Positions 24,242-32,934 are shown, numbered from the stretch's first letter. The stretch: 64,000 bases of DNA from Streptomyces sp. NBC_01298 (GCF_035978755.1 NZ_CP108414.1:1302001-1366000); one strand, 5' to 3'. Notes: generated by a model from the letters alone, not told the origin. Program-made: numbers and translations.

Positions 24242-24945
24242 ATGACACGGACAGCGACCGCGGACGTCCGGTTCCGCCACGAAGACCTCGGAGCCCTCAT
24301 GGCCCTCATGACGGGGGCCGAGAAGCACGGCCCCGCCGCCACCTCCACGCTCGACGCGCTGTGGGTGCTCTACGACCGGATCCTGCGGGTCGAACCCGGC
24401 AGCGCCGAGGATCCGGGACGGGACCGGTTCTGCTGTCGAAGGGGCACGGACCGATGGCCTACTACGCGGTCCTCGCCGCCAAGGGGTTCTTCCCGGTCGA
24501 GTGGCTCAGCGGGTTCGGCGCGTACGACTCGCCCCTCGGGCACCACCCGGACCGCACCCTGATCCCCGGAGTGGAGATCGGCAGCGGTTCCCTCGGGCAC
24601 GGGCTGCCGCTCGCCGTGGGGAACGCGCTCGGGCTGCGGGCCCAGGGGCTCACCGACCCGGCCGTGTGGGTGCTGATCGGGGACGCGGAGCTGGACGAGG
24701 GAAGCAACCACGAGGCGCTCGCGTACGCCGGCTCGGCGGGGCTGGAGCGGTTGCACACCATCGTGATCGACAACGACTCCGCGACCCACGGCTGGCAGGG
24801 CGGCATCGCCTCCCGTTTCGAGGCCGCCGGCTGGTCCGCGGTCACCGTGGACGGCCGGGACCACGCGGCACTGCACACGGCGTACGCCACACCTCACCCG
24901 GGCCGGCCGCACGCCGTGATCGCCCGGGTCGAGAAGAAGCACTGA
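24242..24945 (+). pseudogene. Transketolase N-terminal half, with a one-base frameshift
   Basis: The first 63 codons (MTRTATADVRFRHEDL ... DPGRDRF) are in one frame. From about 24430 the reading must move by one base to continue LLSKGHGPMAYYAVLAAKGF and on to the stop at 24945. One C seems to be missing in GGTTC-TGCTG. The protein would be about 234 residues and carries the thiamine-diphosphate-binding half: SKGHGP, GSLGHGLPLAVG, then GDAELDEGSNHEA with IDND, the Mg/ThDP motif GDG...N in the variant form of split transketolases. Without frame correction it makes only a short fragment. It could be a true mutation or a base-call error. Partner gene: 25034-25933. Confidence 0.85.
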
Positions 24946-25033
24946 AGAGCGCCGAAGAGCACTGAAGAAGCACGGCCCAAGCAGTCGAAGCAGGCGAAGC
25001 GGGCGAAGCAGGAGCGATCTCCGAGGGGGAGAC

Positions 25034-25933
25034 ATGGACACCATGCGCGAGCGGTTCATTTCGGTCACATCACGGGCACTCGACGAGGATCCCCGCCTGG
25101 CCGTCGTCCTGGCCGAGATCACCATGGACGGCTTCCGGCCCGCCCAGGAGCGCCATCCGGACCGCGTGATCAACGTGGGCATCCGCGAGCAGCTGCTGGT
25201 CGGCGTGGGCGGCGGCCTGGCCCTCACGGGGCTGCGCCCGGTGGTGCACACCTTCGCCAGCTTCCTGGTGGAGCGGCCCTTCGAGCAGGTCAAGCTCGAC
25301 TTCGGGCACCAGGGCACGGGCGGGGTCCTCGTCAGCGCGAGCGCGAGCTACGACTGGCCCGCCGGCGGGTTCACCCACATGGCGCCGGGCGACGTGGCCC
25401 TGCTCGACACCCTGGACGGATGGACCGTGCACGTCCCGGGCCACCCGGACGAGGCCGAGGCGCTGTTGCGCCACGCCTACGCCGCCGGGGACGACAAGGT
25501 CTACGTCCGGCTCTCCGCACAGTCGAACACGGCGGCCCGTCCCATCGCCGGCCTGCGCTTCCAGACCGTACGGGAGGGTCGTGCGGGCGTCGTCGTCGCC
25601 GTCGGGCCCCTGCTCGACAACGTCCTCGCCGCGACCGAGGGCATGGATGTGAGCGTGCTGTACGCGCCGACCGTACGGCCCTTCGACGACGCGGCACTGC
25701 GCACCGCCGTCGGGCACGGCCCGGCCGACGTGGTGCTGGTCGAGCCGTACCTCGCGGGCACCTCCACGGCCGCCGCGAACCGGGCACTCGAAGCGGTCCC
25801 GCACCGGGTGCTCGGCCTCGGGGTGGGCCGGGCCGAGCTGCGCCGCTACGGCACGGTGGACGAGCACACGGCGGCCCACGGACTCGACCCGGCCTCGCTG
25901 CGCGCGCGGATCGCCGCCTTCACTCCGCGGTGA
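25034..25933 (+). CDS. Transketolase C-terminal half (pyrimidine-binding and C-terminal domains)
   Basis: A 299-residue protein, the second half of a split transketolase. It shows EITMDGF, RVINVGIREQLLVGVGGGLAL (with the glutamate that activates the thiamine pyrimidine ring) and HTFASFLVERPFEQVKLDF, then the C-terminal domain with VVVAVGPLLDNVLAA and VVLVEPYLAGTSTAA. It is intact. Together with the gene before it, it would transfer two-carbon ketol units in the pentose-phosphate pathway. The GAAGC-rich 88-base gap between the two halves has short direct repeats. A purine-rich GGGGGAGAC site precedes the ATG. Confidence 0.9.
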   Translation: MDTMRERFISVTSRALDEDPRLAVVLAEITMDGFRPAQERHPDRVINVGIREQLLVGVGGGLALTGLRPVVHTFASFLVERPFEQVKLDFGHQGTGGVLVSASASYDWPAGGFTHMAPGDVALLDTLDGWTVHVPGHPDEAEALLRHAYAAGDDKVYVRLSAQSNTAARPIAGLRFQTVREGRAGVVVAVGPLLDNVLAATEGMDVSVLYAPTVRPFDDAALRTAVGHGPADVVLVEPYLAGTSTAAANRALEAVPHRVLGLGVGRAELRRYGTVDEHTAAHGLDPASLRARIAAFTPR

Positions 25934-25969
25934 GCGGCCCCTTCGGCCCCCCTCCGCCCCCTCCGCCCC

Positions 25970-26359
25970 CTACGGCCCCTTCGGCCCCGAGCGGTCCAGC
26001 TCCGGATGGGCGGCCGCCAGGCGCTTGGGGGCCGCCTGCCGCCAGGAGTCGGTCAGGATCGAGCGCAGCTCCGCGGCGTCCTCCACCGCCGCCAGCCGGA
26101 CCCGGAGCCAGTCGTAGTTGTCGTCGTGGCCGGGCCGCAGGAAGAACTTCTCCGGCTCCGCGGCGATCAGTTCCGCACGGTCCTCCCGGGGACACTTCAC
26201 CCCGATCGAGGTGTCGTCGTCGCCGAGCGCCACGAAGATCTTCCCGCTCTTCCCGTTGGCTCCGCCCACCCTGAACGTGGGCATGCCCCAGGCGAGTTTC
26301 TCGCTGCTCTCCGGGAACGACAGCGCGATCTCCCGGACGTCCTCCGCCGTCGTGGCCAT
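25970..26359 (-). CDS. MmcQ/YjbR family protein
   Basis: A 129-residue protein beginning MATTAEDVREIALSFPESSEKLAWGMPTFRV in outline, then GKIFVALGDDDTSIGVKC, FFLRPGHDDNYDWLRVRL and a DSWRQAAPKRL end. These are the conserved blocks of the MmcQ/YjbR fold, a CyaY-like single-domain protein often called DNA-binding, with no settled role. The start at 26359 is preferred to an upstream in-frame codon because the fold begins there and GGAG precedes it. It lies downstream of the conservon but 81 bases from the GAF gene, so co-transcription is uncertain. Confidence 0.85.
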   Translation of the reverse strand: MATTAEDVREIALSFPESSEKLAWGMPTFRVGGANGKSGKIFVALGDDDTSIGVKCPREDRAELIAAEPEKFFLRPGHDDNYDWLRVRLAAVEDAAELRSILTDSWRQAAPKRLAAAHPELDRSGPKGP

Positions 26360-26440
26360 CCCCCGACTCCTCTCCGACACGGGCCCGCACACGGGCACGG
26401 ATGGTGCCTCGTCTCCGACCGTAGACCCGGGCACTGACAT

Positions 26441-26992
26441 TCACCCCCGGGCCGCGCGGTCCTCCCGTTCGTGCAGCAGCTCCACCAGCTCCGCCGCCAG
26501 CTCCTTCACGGCCGCGAGCCCCGCCAGCCCCCACCGCCTGGGCACCACGTCCACCGCGCACACCGTCCCCAGGACGATCCCGCGCCGGTCGGTCAGCGGC
26601 GCTCCCGCATAGGACCGCACGCCGCTCTCGTCCACGACGGCGTTGCCCGCGAAGCGCGCGAAGTCCCGTACGTCCTCCAGCACCAGCGCGCGCCGCCGTA
26701 CCACCACGTGCGGGCAGTACCCGTGGTCCCGGGGGAGCGTCCGCGCCGGATAGCCGCTCGCCGGGGCGTCGGCCGCGTGGTGCAGGCCGGCGAAGAACTG
26801 CCGTTCCTCGCTGATGAAGTTGACGCCCGCGTAGGGCGCCGCGAGTTCGTCCGCGACCCGCCGCGCGAAGGCGTCCAGCTCGCCGTCCGTCCGCTCCCCC
26901 AGCCCCAGTTCGCGCAGGCGCAGTACGCGCGCGGGCGCCTCCCGGTCCACCGGTGTGAGCAGCAGGTGTCCGGTCGATTCGTAGTACGTCAT
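26441..26992 (-). CDS. GAF-domain protein associated with the conservon
   Basis: A 183-residue protein containing one GAF domain (about 35-170): TDGELDAFARRVADELAAPYAGVNFIS, CPHVVVRRRALVLEDVRDFARFAGN, and VRSYAGAPLTDRRGIVLGTVCAVDVVPRRW. There are no membrane segments and no output domain. It follows the GTPase gene of the conservon by 20 bases on the same strand, so it is likely a fifth subunit that senses a small molecule or redox state for this signalling complex. The bound ligand cannot be told. Confidence 0.85.
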   Translation of the reverse strand: MTYYESTGHLLLTPVDREAPARVLRLRELGLGERTDGELDAFARRVADELAAPYAGVNFISEERQFFAGLHHAADAPASGYPARTLPRDHGYCPHVVVRRRALVLEDVRDFARFAGNAVVDESGVRSYAGAPLTDRRGIVLGTVCAVDVVPRRWGLAGLAAVKELAAELVELLHEREDRAARG

Positions 26993-27012
26993 GGTGTCTC
27001 CCCCACATCACG

Positions 27013-27654
27013 TCACTCCGCGCGCCGCGCGGACCTCATGGACATCTCGTACTCCGGGTACCTCGCACGCGTCGGGTGCGACCCGTCGAGCAGGTGGTGG
27101 ACCAGGGCTGCCAGCACCCCCGTTCCGGAGCTCCGCAGGCGGGCGTCGCAGCGCACGACGGGCACCTGCGCGCCGATCCCCATGGCGTCCCGCACCTCGC
27201 CGGGGGTGTAGCGGTGCCCGCCGTCGAACTCGTTGACGGCGACGATGAAGCCGACTCCCCGGCGCTCGAAGAAGTCCACGGCGGGGAAGCAGTCGGCGAG
27301 GCGGCGCGTGTCGGCGAGCACCACCGCCCCGAGCGCGCCCGCGCACAGCTCCTCCCACAGGAACCAGAAGCGCTGCTGGCCTGGGGTGCCGAAGAGGTAG
27401 AGCACGTTGCGCTCGTCCAGGGTGATCCGGCCGAAGTCGAGTGCCACGGTCGTCGTCGTCTTCGCCTCGACCCCGTCGAGCGGGTCGGCGGCCTCGCCCG
27501 GTCCGCTCAGCAGCTCCTCCGTGCTGAGCGGTTCGATCTCGCTCACCGCGCCCACGAAGGTGGTCTTGCCCGCCCCGAACCCGCCCGCGACCAGGATCTT
27601 CAAGGTCGCCGAGGTTCCGCGGGCGGCCGGGTCAGAGCCGTTTGCGCAGGCCAT
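27013..27654 (-). CDS. Conservon GTP-binding protein (CvnD-like)
   Basis: A 213-residue small GTPase-like protein with P-loop GGFGAGKTT at residues 24-32. The switch II equivalent is LYLFGTPGQQRFWFLW, where the glutamine follows GTPG as in MglA-like bacterial Ras-family proteins, and the guanine-specificity region is VAVNEFDG. It is the fourth gene of the conservon, overlapping the DUF742 gene by 23 bases. In known conservons it forms a membrane-associated complex with the kinase-like CvnA and the roadblock CvnB, resembling a eukaryotic G-protein circuit. Confidence 0.92.
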   Translation of the reverse strand: MACANGSDPAARGTSATLKILVAGGFGAGKTTFVGAVSEIEPLSTEELLSGPGEAADPLDGVEAKTTTTVALDFGRITLDERNVLYLFGTPGQQRFWFLWEELCAGALGAVVLADTRRLADCFPAVDFFERRGVGFIVAVNEFDGGHRYTPGEVRDAMGIGAQVPVVRCDARLRSSGTGVLAALVHHLLDGSHPTRARYPEYEMSMRSARRAE

Positions 27655-28051
27655 CGAGCACCGCCCGGAGCAGGGACTGGTCGTCGTCGGCGAAGGAGCC
27701 GCCGGTCGGGAAGCAGGGCGCCCGCACCGTCACGGCCCCTTGTTCCATCAGGTCGCCGAGGACGACCTTGACCACCACCGCCGGCAGCCGCAGGTGTCCG
27801 GCCACCTCGGCGACGGTGACCGCGGCCGAGCCGGCGCAGAGCCGGAGCGCGAGGACGTGCTCGGCGCCGAGGGGGACGCGCGGGCGCACGCCGGTCGCCG
27901 TCACCAGCGAGAGCAGGTCGAGGGCGACGGACGCTCGCGTCCGCCCGCCGCTCGCGGTGTACGGACGGATGACCCGGCCCGCCGAATCGTCCAGCCACGG
28001 CGCGTCGCGCGGTCCCCCCGCTGCCGTCGCCCCCCTGGCGCGGGCCCTCAT
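27632..28051 (-). CDS. Conservon DUF742 protein (CvnC-like)
   Basis: A 139-residue protein with the DUF742 signature: WLDDSAGRVIRPYTASGGRT near the N-terminus, DLLSLVTATG in the middle, and EVAGHLRLPAVVVKVVLGDLMEQGAVTVR, a winged-helix-like segment, near the end. It is the third gene of the conservon, starting inside the stop of the roadblock gene (ATGA) and overlapping the GTPase gene by 23 bases, so all three are tightly coupled in translation. The role in the complex is not established. Confidence 0.92.
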   Translation of the reverse strand: MRARARGATAAGGPRDAPWLDDSAGRVIRPYTASGGRTRASVALDLLSLVTATGVRPRVPLGAEHVLALRLCAGSAAVTVAEVAGHLRLPAVVVKVVLGDLMEQGAVTVRAPCFPTGGSFADDDQSLLRAVLDGLRKRL

Positions 28052-28527
28052 CGCTCCGTGTCGGCGGCGGGCCGCCTCGGCGGGGCGGCCAGGTACGGGC
28101 GGACGCTCTTGACCAGCATGGCCATCTCGTAGCCGAGCACGCCCGCGTCGGCCTCCCGGTCGGCCAGTACGGCCAGACAGGTGCCGGATCCGGCCGCCGA
28201 GACGAAGACGAGGGCGGTGTCGAGCTCGACCACCACCTGCCGGACCTCGGCGCCCTCCGCGAACCGGGACCCGGCGCTGCGTCCCAGGGCGTACAGCCCG
28301 GAGGCGAGGGCCGCCAGGTGGTCGGCGCTGTCGGCGTCGAGTCCGTGCAGGCAGGTGACGAGCCCGTCGGCGGTCAGCAGCACCGCGCTGCGCGTGTACG
28401 GAACCCGCTGGACCAGGCCGCTGAGCAGCCAGTCCAGGTCCGAGAGCCGGGTGGTCGTCGTGCTGGTCGTGGCTGCCGTGCTGATCGTGGTCGTCGTACT
28501 GATCGTGGTCGCCGCTTCGCCGCCCAT
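28048..28527 (-). CDS. Conservon roadblock/LC7 protein (CvnB-like)
   Basis: A 159-residue protein with a roadblock/LC7 domain at about 27-140: LDWLLSGLVQRVPYTRSAVLLTADGLV, ADHLAALASGLYALGRSAG, VRQVVVELDTALVFVSAAGSGTCLAVLAD. In related systems this domain acts as GTPase-activating partner of the CvnD protein. The first 26 residues are a Thr/Ser/Ile repeat (TTISTTTTISTAATTSTTTT) coded by simple ACC/ATC/AGC units, an unusual tail for the family. The ATG at 28527 has GGAG upstream. Confidence 0.92.
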   Translation of the reverse strand: MGGEAATTISTTTTISTAATTSTTTTRLSDLDWLLSGLVQRVPYTRSAVLLTADGLVTCLHGLDADSADHLAALASGLYALGRSAGSRFAEGAEVRQVVVELDTALVFVSAAGSGTCLAVLADREADAGVLGYEMAMLVKSVRPYLAAPPRRPAADTER

Positions 28528-28565
28528 GGGGGTGCGCTCCTTAGCTGTCGGGTGAGGGGCCGGGG

Positions 28566-30167
28566 TCACGTCTGGTGCTCCGACTGGGCGAGGCCGAAGC
28601 CCCGTTGGAAGGCGGCCATCAGGCCGGGGTCGTGTACGGGCCGCTCCGCGCCCTCGCCGTCGCCCGGCCGGGGTGCGGGGGCCTCGCGCAGCTGGGGCAC
28701 GAGGTGCTCCTGGGCCCGCCGGCGGGGCAGCGGCGGCCGCTCGCCGCCGTCCCTGGCGGCGGGTACGGCGGAGAGCGGCGGCGCGGGGGGCGCCGCCACG
28801 ACGGTCCTCACGCCGGCGTCGCGGCCCGGCGCGACCGGCGGGGCACCGGAGGGCTCCGGCACCCCGGGCAGAGGCACCCGTACGGGCTCCAGCCGTGGCG
28901 CTCCCGCCCCCTCGCCGGTCCCCCAGGCGGTGGCCCGGGAGCCGCCCAGGGCGTCGGCGGCGCTCGGCGCGTCGGCCCCCAACAGCTCCTGGGGCAGGAC
29001 CAGTACGGCGAGCACGCCGCCGTAGATGTTCGACTTGAGTTCCACGGCGATCCCGTGCCTGCGGGCCAGCGCGGAGACGACGAACAGGCCGATCCGCCCG
29101 TCGGCCAGCAGGTGCCGGACGCTGATCTGGTCGGGGTCGCCGAGCAGGGCGTTCATCCGGTGCGCTTCCTCCGGCGGCATGCCGAGGCCCCGGTCCTCCA
29201 CCTCGACGGCGATCCCGGCCGTGACCCGCTCCGCGCGCACCACGACGTCGGTGTCGGGCGCGGAGAACACGGTGGCGTTCTCGACCAGTTCGGCCAGCAG
29301 GTGCACGACGTCGGCGACGGCGTGGCCCCGTACGGAACCGCCCGCGGGGGGCACCACTTTGACGCGGGTGTACTGCTCGACCTCCGCGACCGAGGAGCGC
29401 AGCACCTCGCTCAGATCGACGGGCCGGGTCCACTGGCGGCGCGAGGCCGCTCCGCCGAGCACCGCGAGGTTCTCCGCGTGGCGCCGGATCCGGGTGGCGA
29501 GGTGGTCGACGTGGAAGAGCTCCTTGAGCAGGTCCGGGTCCTCGACCGTGTCCTCCAGGTCGTCCAGCAGCGAGATCTCCCGGTGCACGAGGGACTGGAG
29601 GCGGCGGGCGAGGTTGACGAAGACCTCGACCTTGCGGTCGCTGTCGGAGGGCGTGACGGGTCCGCCGAGGCGGACCAGGGTCGCGTGGGCCTGTTCGCGG
29701 GCGCCGCGCAGTTCCTGGGCCAGCAGCCAGAACTCGTCGACGCCCGCCGTCTCGGGGCCGAAGGACGGCGCGGCCGGCACGCCGCGCAGCGGGCGCGCGG
29801 GCAGCTCGCCGCGCTCCAGCCGGTCGGCGGTGGTGTGCAGCTCCTGGCGGCCGCGGACGCTGGAGCGGCGCAGGGCCTCGCAGCGGTCGCGGACGGTCTT
29901 GGCCGCGCGCTGGGCCCCGAGCAGGGCGGCCGCGAGCGCGCCCGCGAAGAGCAGCGCGCAGCCGCTGAGCACGGGCCACAGCCGGGGGTCCCGGGCGCCC
30001 GCGCCGCCGCCGAGCTGGAGCGCGAAGATCACCGCGGCGGCGCCGCTGAGCCCGGCGGCCAGCGTGGGCAGCAGGGCGGCGCGGATCAGCTGGGGCCGTA
30101 TCTGCCGACCGGGACCGGTGACGGCGTGTCTCGACGGGGAGTGGCGGGCGGCGCGGAGTCCGGACAT
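28566..30167 (-). CDS. Conservon sensor histidine-kinase-like protein (CvnA-like)
   Basis: A 533-residue membrane protein. Two hydrophobic segments lie at about 27-50 and 65-88, then a coiled region, a dimerisation segment (FVNLARRLQSLVHREISLLDDLEDTVEDPDLLKELFHVDHLATRIRRH in part) and a HATPase_c domain with HLLAELVENATVFSAPDT (N box) and VEDRGLGMP (G1 box). The usual phospho-acceptor H box is replaced by the HVDHLATR motif seen in CvnA and nitrate-sensor-like kinases. The C-terminal 130 residues are Pro/Ala/Gly-rich and disordered. It is the first gene of the operon; the ATG at 30167 has GAGGA upstream. Confidence 0.9.
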   Translation of the reverse strand: MSGLRAARHSPSRHAVTGPGRQIRPQLIRAALLPTLAAGLSGAAAVIFALQLGGGAGARDPRLWPVLSGCALLFAGALAAALLGAQRAAKTVRDRCEALRRSSVRGRQELHTTADRLERGELPARPLRGVPAAPSFGPETAGVDEFWLLAQELRGAREQAHATLVRLGGPVTPSDSDRKVEVFVNLARRLQSLVHREISLLDDLEDTVEDPDLLKELFHVDHLATRIRRHAENLAVLGGAASRRQWTRPVDLSEVLRSSVAEVEQYTRVKVVPPAGGSVRGHAVADVVHLLAELVENATVFSAPDTDVVVRAERVTAGIAVEVEDRGLGMPPEEAHRMNALLGDPDQISVRHLLADGRIGLFVVSALARRHGIAVELKSNIYGGVLAVLVLPQELLGADAPSAADALGGSRATAWGTGEGAGAPRLEPVRVPLPGVPEPSGAPPVAPGRDAGVRTVVAAPPAPPLSAVPAARDGGERPPLPRRRAQEHLVPQLREAPAPRPGDGEGAERPVHDPGLMAAFQRGFGLAQSEHQT

Positions 30168-30694
30168 CGGCGTCCTCGGTATGTGGGGCCCGGCCCCCGG
30201 GCTTCCCGGGATCCGGTGTTGATCACCGGATACCCACGCTAGACCGCATGCTCGGCCCCAGGACGGCCAGTTGGGGAACTTCGCCCGGGTGCTTCCCGCT
30301 CCCGATGGAGCGCTCGCACGACAGCCCGAATGCGCCGGGAGCGCGCACTCCCCGGCGCTCCGCGGGCACGCGCCCTCTCCCGGAGCCCCCGCCCGCACCT
30401 CGGCCCCCTTCCGCCCCAGCGACGGCGGCCGACTACCCGGGAGTCACACACACCACTTCGGCAGATGCGGCCCGATTTGAAGAATCTCCCCAGTAGATGC
30501 AGCCGTAAGAGACTGTTAGAGTCCGCATGCGCCGCTCACGAAAGAGCGGCGAAATGGCCGGTCCATGTCCCGGTCTGCCCCTGAGCGGCGTACATCCGCG
30601 AGGCAGACAGCCGTTGTGATGCCGTGACAGCTCCGCACCGACGACGCCCGTGCGCACCGGACCCGCCCATCGCCTATCAGTTGGGGAGATCTCC
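30168..30694. other. Intergenic region between the conservon and the secreted tandem pair
   Basis: These 527 bases hold no convincing gene. The part nearest the conservon would carry its promoter, but no clear hexamers were found. A perfect hairpin, CGCCGCTC-N6-GAGCGGCG, sits at 30530-30551 followed by a short A-run, in a locally A+T-richer stretch 140-215 bases before the secreted-protein ATG. It may be a leader structure of that gene. Confidence 0.55.
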
Positions 30695-31771
30695 ATGACC
30701 GCAGGACCGCTGCGCCGCTTCGCCGCGGGCAGGACACTGGCCCTGGGCGCCGTACTGGCCCTGGCCCTACCGGGAACCGCCTACGCCAACACCGTGAGCG
30801 TGACCGTGAAGACCCCCGGGGCCACCAGCGGACCCGCCACCGGCAACTCCGAGATATCGACGCACGCGGACTGCGCCTCCGGCCTGGCCTCCGGCGGCGG
30901 TGTCAACCAGGCCATCGGCACCGGCGCGAGCGTGAACGGCAACCACGTCAACGGCACCTCGCCCAGCTCCGACGGCACCACCGAGTACACCGGCTCCACC
31001 GGCGTGGTCGGCACGGACGTGACGCACTGGCTCGGCATCGGCGGAAGCGGCGGCCAGGTCAACGCCTCCTTCTCCACCACGCCCTACGCGATGTGCTTCA
31101 CCAGCAACCTGATCAACCACACCCAGGTCGTCATGAACAAGGCCAACACCCCCACCGCGGGGGCGACGGCGGGCCGCGTCACGGCGACCTGCCCGGCCAA
31201 CACCCGCCTGCTCGGCGGCGGCGCCCGGACCACCCCTGGCAACACGGGCAGCCTCAAGGTGATCGCGAGCTTCCCCACCTTCGACAACTCCGCCCACAGC
31301 TACGGCGCGAGGGCCGCGGCGAACGGGGAGACCAACCCCGACTCCTGGTCGGCGGTCGGCTGGGACTCCGGTGCCAACGCCGGCGACTACACCTACGCCT
31401 ACGCGATCTGCAGCGGAAGCGGCATCACCGTCACCGGCGCCACGGTGACGGTCCGCTACGCCGAGGTGAGCGGCCCGACCTCCGGGAGCACCGGCCAGAC
31501 GGCGACCGTGGGCTGCGGCGGCAACGACGGGAAGCTGGTCAGCGGCGGTGCCGCGATCAGCGCGGGCAGCGTGACCACCACCGACTTCACCGGTCCGGGC
31601 TCGGGCGGCGACCACCTCAACGGAAGCTTCCCCAGCACCTCCGGCGGGGCCGCCGTCGCCGACGGGACCACCACGGCGGCGTACTGGACGGCCGCCTCCC
31701 ACACCGGAGGCCAGTCCTCGCCCGGCACCGACACCGCGGTCTGGGCGCTGTGCGCCGACGACGGCGTCTGA
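30695..31771 (+). CDS. Secreted protein with three cysteine-bounded repeats (copy 1)
   Basis: A 358-residue exported protein of unknown function. The signal peptide (1-31) ends GTAYA-N. The mature part is three related units, each opened by a cysteine before a glycine-rich strand and closed by a cysteine after an aromatic: Cys60-Cys134 (HADC...SGGG ... YAMC), Cys166-Cys239 (TATC...LLGGGA ... YAIC) and Cys274-Cys353 (TVGC...LVSGGAA ... WALC). Each unit also has an NG-or-SFP turn and a tryptophan near its middle. Six cysteines could close three disulfides, one per unit. The protein is Gly/Ser/Thr-rich like surface or sheath proteins. A paralogue follows 62 bases downstream. Confidence 0.85.
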   Translation: MTAGPLRRFAAGRTLALGAVLALALPGTAYANTVSVTVKTPGATSGPATGNSEISTHADCASGLASGGGVNQAIGTGASVNGNHVNGTSPSSDGTTEYTGSTGVVGTDVTHWLGIGGSGGQVNASFSTTPYAMCFTSNLINHTQVVMNKANTPTAGATAGRVTATCPANTRLLGGGARTTPGNTGSLKVIASFPTFDNSAHSYGARAAANGETNPDSWSAVGWDSGANAGDYTYAYAICSGSGITVTGATVTVRYAEVSGPTSGSTGQTATVGCGGNDGKLVSGGAAISAGSVTTTDFTGPGSGGDHLNGSFPSTSGGAAVADGTTTAAYWTAASHTGGQSSPGTDTAVWALCADDGV

Positions 31772-31833
31772 GGCAGCGGTTCCGGACGGCCCGCCCCCGC
31801 CCCGCGCCGCACCTGACATAGAGAGAGAATCCG

Positions 31834-32934
31834 ATGAGCGCCACACTCCGGCGGGCTTCGACCGCCGCCACCACCGGCAAGGCCCTGCTCCTGGCCGCCC
31901 TGTTGACCATGGCCGTACCGGGATCCGCGTACGCCAAGACCGCCGACGTCACCGTCAGCGTCCCCGGAGCCACCATGGGCCCCACGACCGGTTTCGCCGA
32001 GGTCTCCTCGCGGGCGGATTGCGGGCGCGGCCCCGTCTCCGGCGGCGGGATCCTCCAGGCCATCGGCGACGACGAGAACTCCAACGGCAGTCACGTGATG
32101 GGCATGGCGCCCAGCGCCGACGGCATCACCGAGTACGCCGGCACCCCGGGCGGCGTCGGCCTCGACGCCGCGCACTGGCTGGCGTTCGGCGGGACCGGGG
32201 CCCGTAGCAACGCCGACCTCTCCACCACCTCCTACGCGATGTGCCTGCGCTCCAACCTGATCCGGCACACCCAGGTGGTGATGAACAACGCCCTCGGGCC
32301 CTCCACCTCGCAATCGGCCCGTCTGGTGACGGCGACCTGCCCGGCCGGCACGGTCCTGATCGGCGGCGGCGCCCGCACCACCCCGGCCAGTGCGGGCAGC
32401 CTGAAGCCCATCGCGAGCTTCCCCACGTTCAGCGACGCCGAGCACCACTTCGGCTCGATCGCCGCCGGTGACGGCGAGAACGGCCCCGACTCCTGGACCG
32501 CGGTCGGGGGGATCGGCGGCGGGCGCGGCCCGGACAACATGACCTTCGCCTACGCGATCTGCGGCGCGGGCGGCACCGATCTCAAGCACGTCTCCACGAC
32601 GGTCCGCTTCCGTGAGGTCAGCGGCCCGGACACGGGCTCCACGGGGCAGACGGCGACGGTCGGCTGCTCCCGCGCCGACGGGCAGCTGGTCAGCGGGTGC
32701 GCCGCCATCAGCGGCGGCAACGTGACCACCACCGACTTCGCCAAGGCGACCTCGGGCGGCCCCCACCTCAACGGCAGCTTCCCCAGCGACGCCGCGGGCA
32801 CCCCGGCCGGCGACGGAGCGTCCGATCCGTCGCACTGGACCGCCTTCACCCACAGCGGCGGCTCGGCCTCCCCCGGCAGCTACTCCGACGTCTGGGCGCT
32901 GTGCCTGGACGTGCGGCACGGGCACAAGCCGTAG
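31834..32934 (+). CDS. Secreted protein with three cysteine-bounded repeats (copy 2)
   Basis: A 366-residue paralogue of the preceding gene, alike over its full length, with a signal peptide ending GSAYA-K. The same three units are visible: HADC is replaced by RADC...SGGGI ... YAMC, then TATC...LIGGGA ... YAIC, and TVGC...LVSGCAA ... WALC. An extra cysteine sits in the third unit where copy 1 has glycine (SGCAA). A tandem duplication followed by clear divergence fits two subunits of one surface structure. GAGAGAGAAT, a purine-rich ribosome site, precedes the ATG. A strong terminator follows, so the two genes form one unit. Confidence 0.85.
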   Translation: MSATLRRASTAATTGKALLLAALLTMAVPGSAYAKTADVTVSVPGATMGPTTGFAEVSSRADCGRGPVSGGGILQAIGDDENSNGSHVMGMAPSADGITEYAGTPGGVGLDAAHWLAFGGTGARSNADLSTTSYAMCLRSNLIRHTQVVMNNALGPSTSQSARLVTATCPAGTVLIGGGARTTPASAGSLKPIASFPTFSDAEHHFGSIAAGDGENGPDSWTAVGGIGGGRGPDNMTFAYAICGAGGTDLKHVSTTVRFREVSGPDTGSTGQTATVGCSRADGQLVSGCAAISGGNVTTTDFAKATSGGPHLNGSFPSDAAGTPAGDGASDPSHWTAFTHSGGSASPGSYSDVWALCLDVRHGHKP

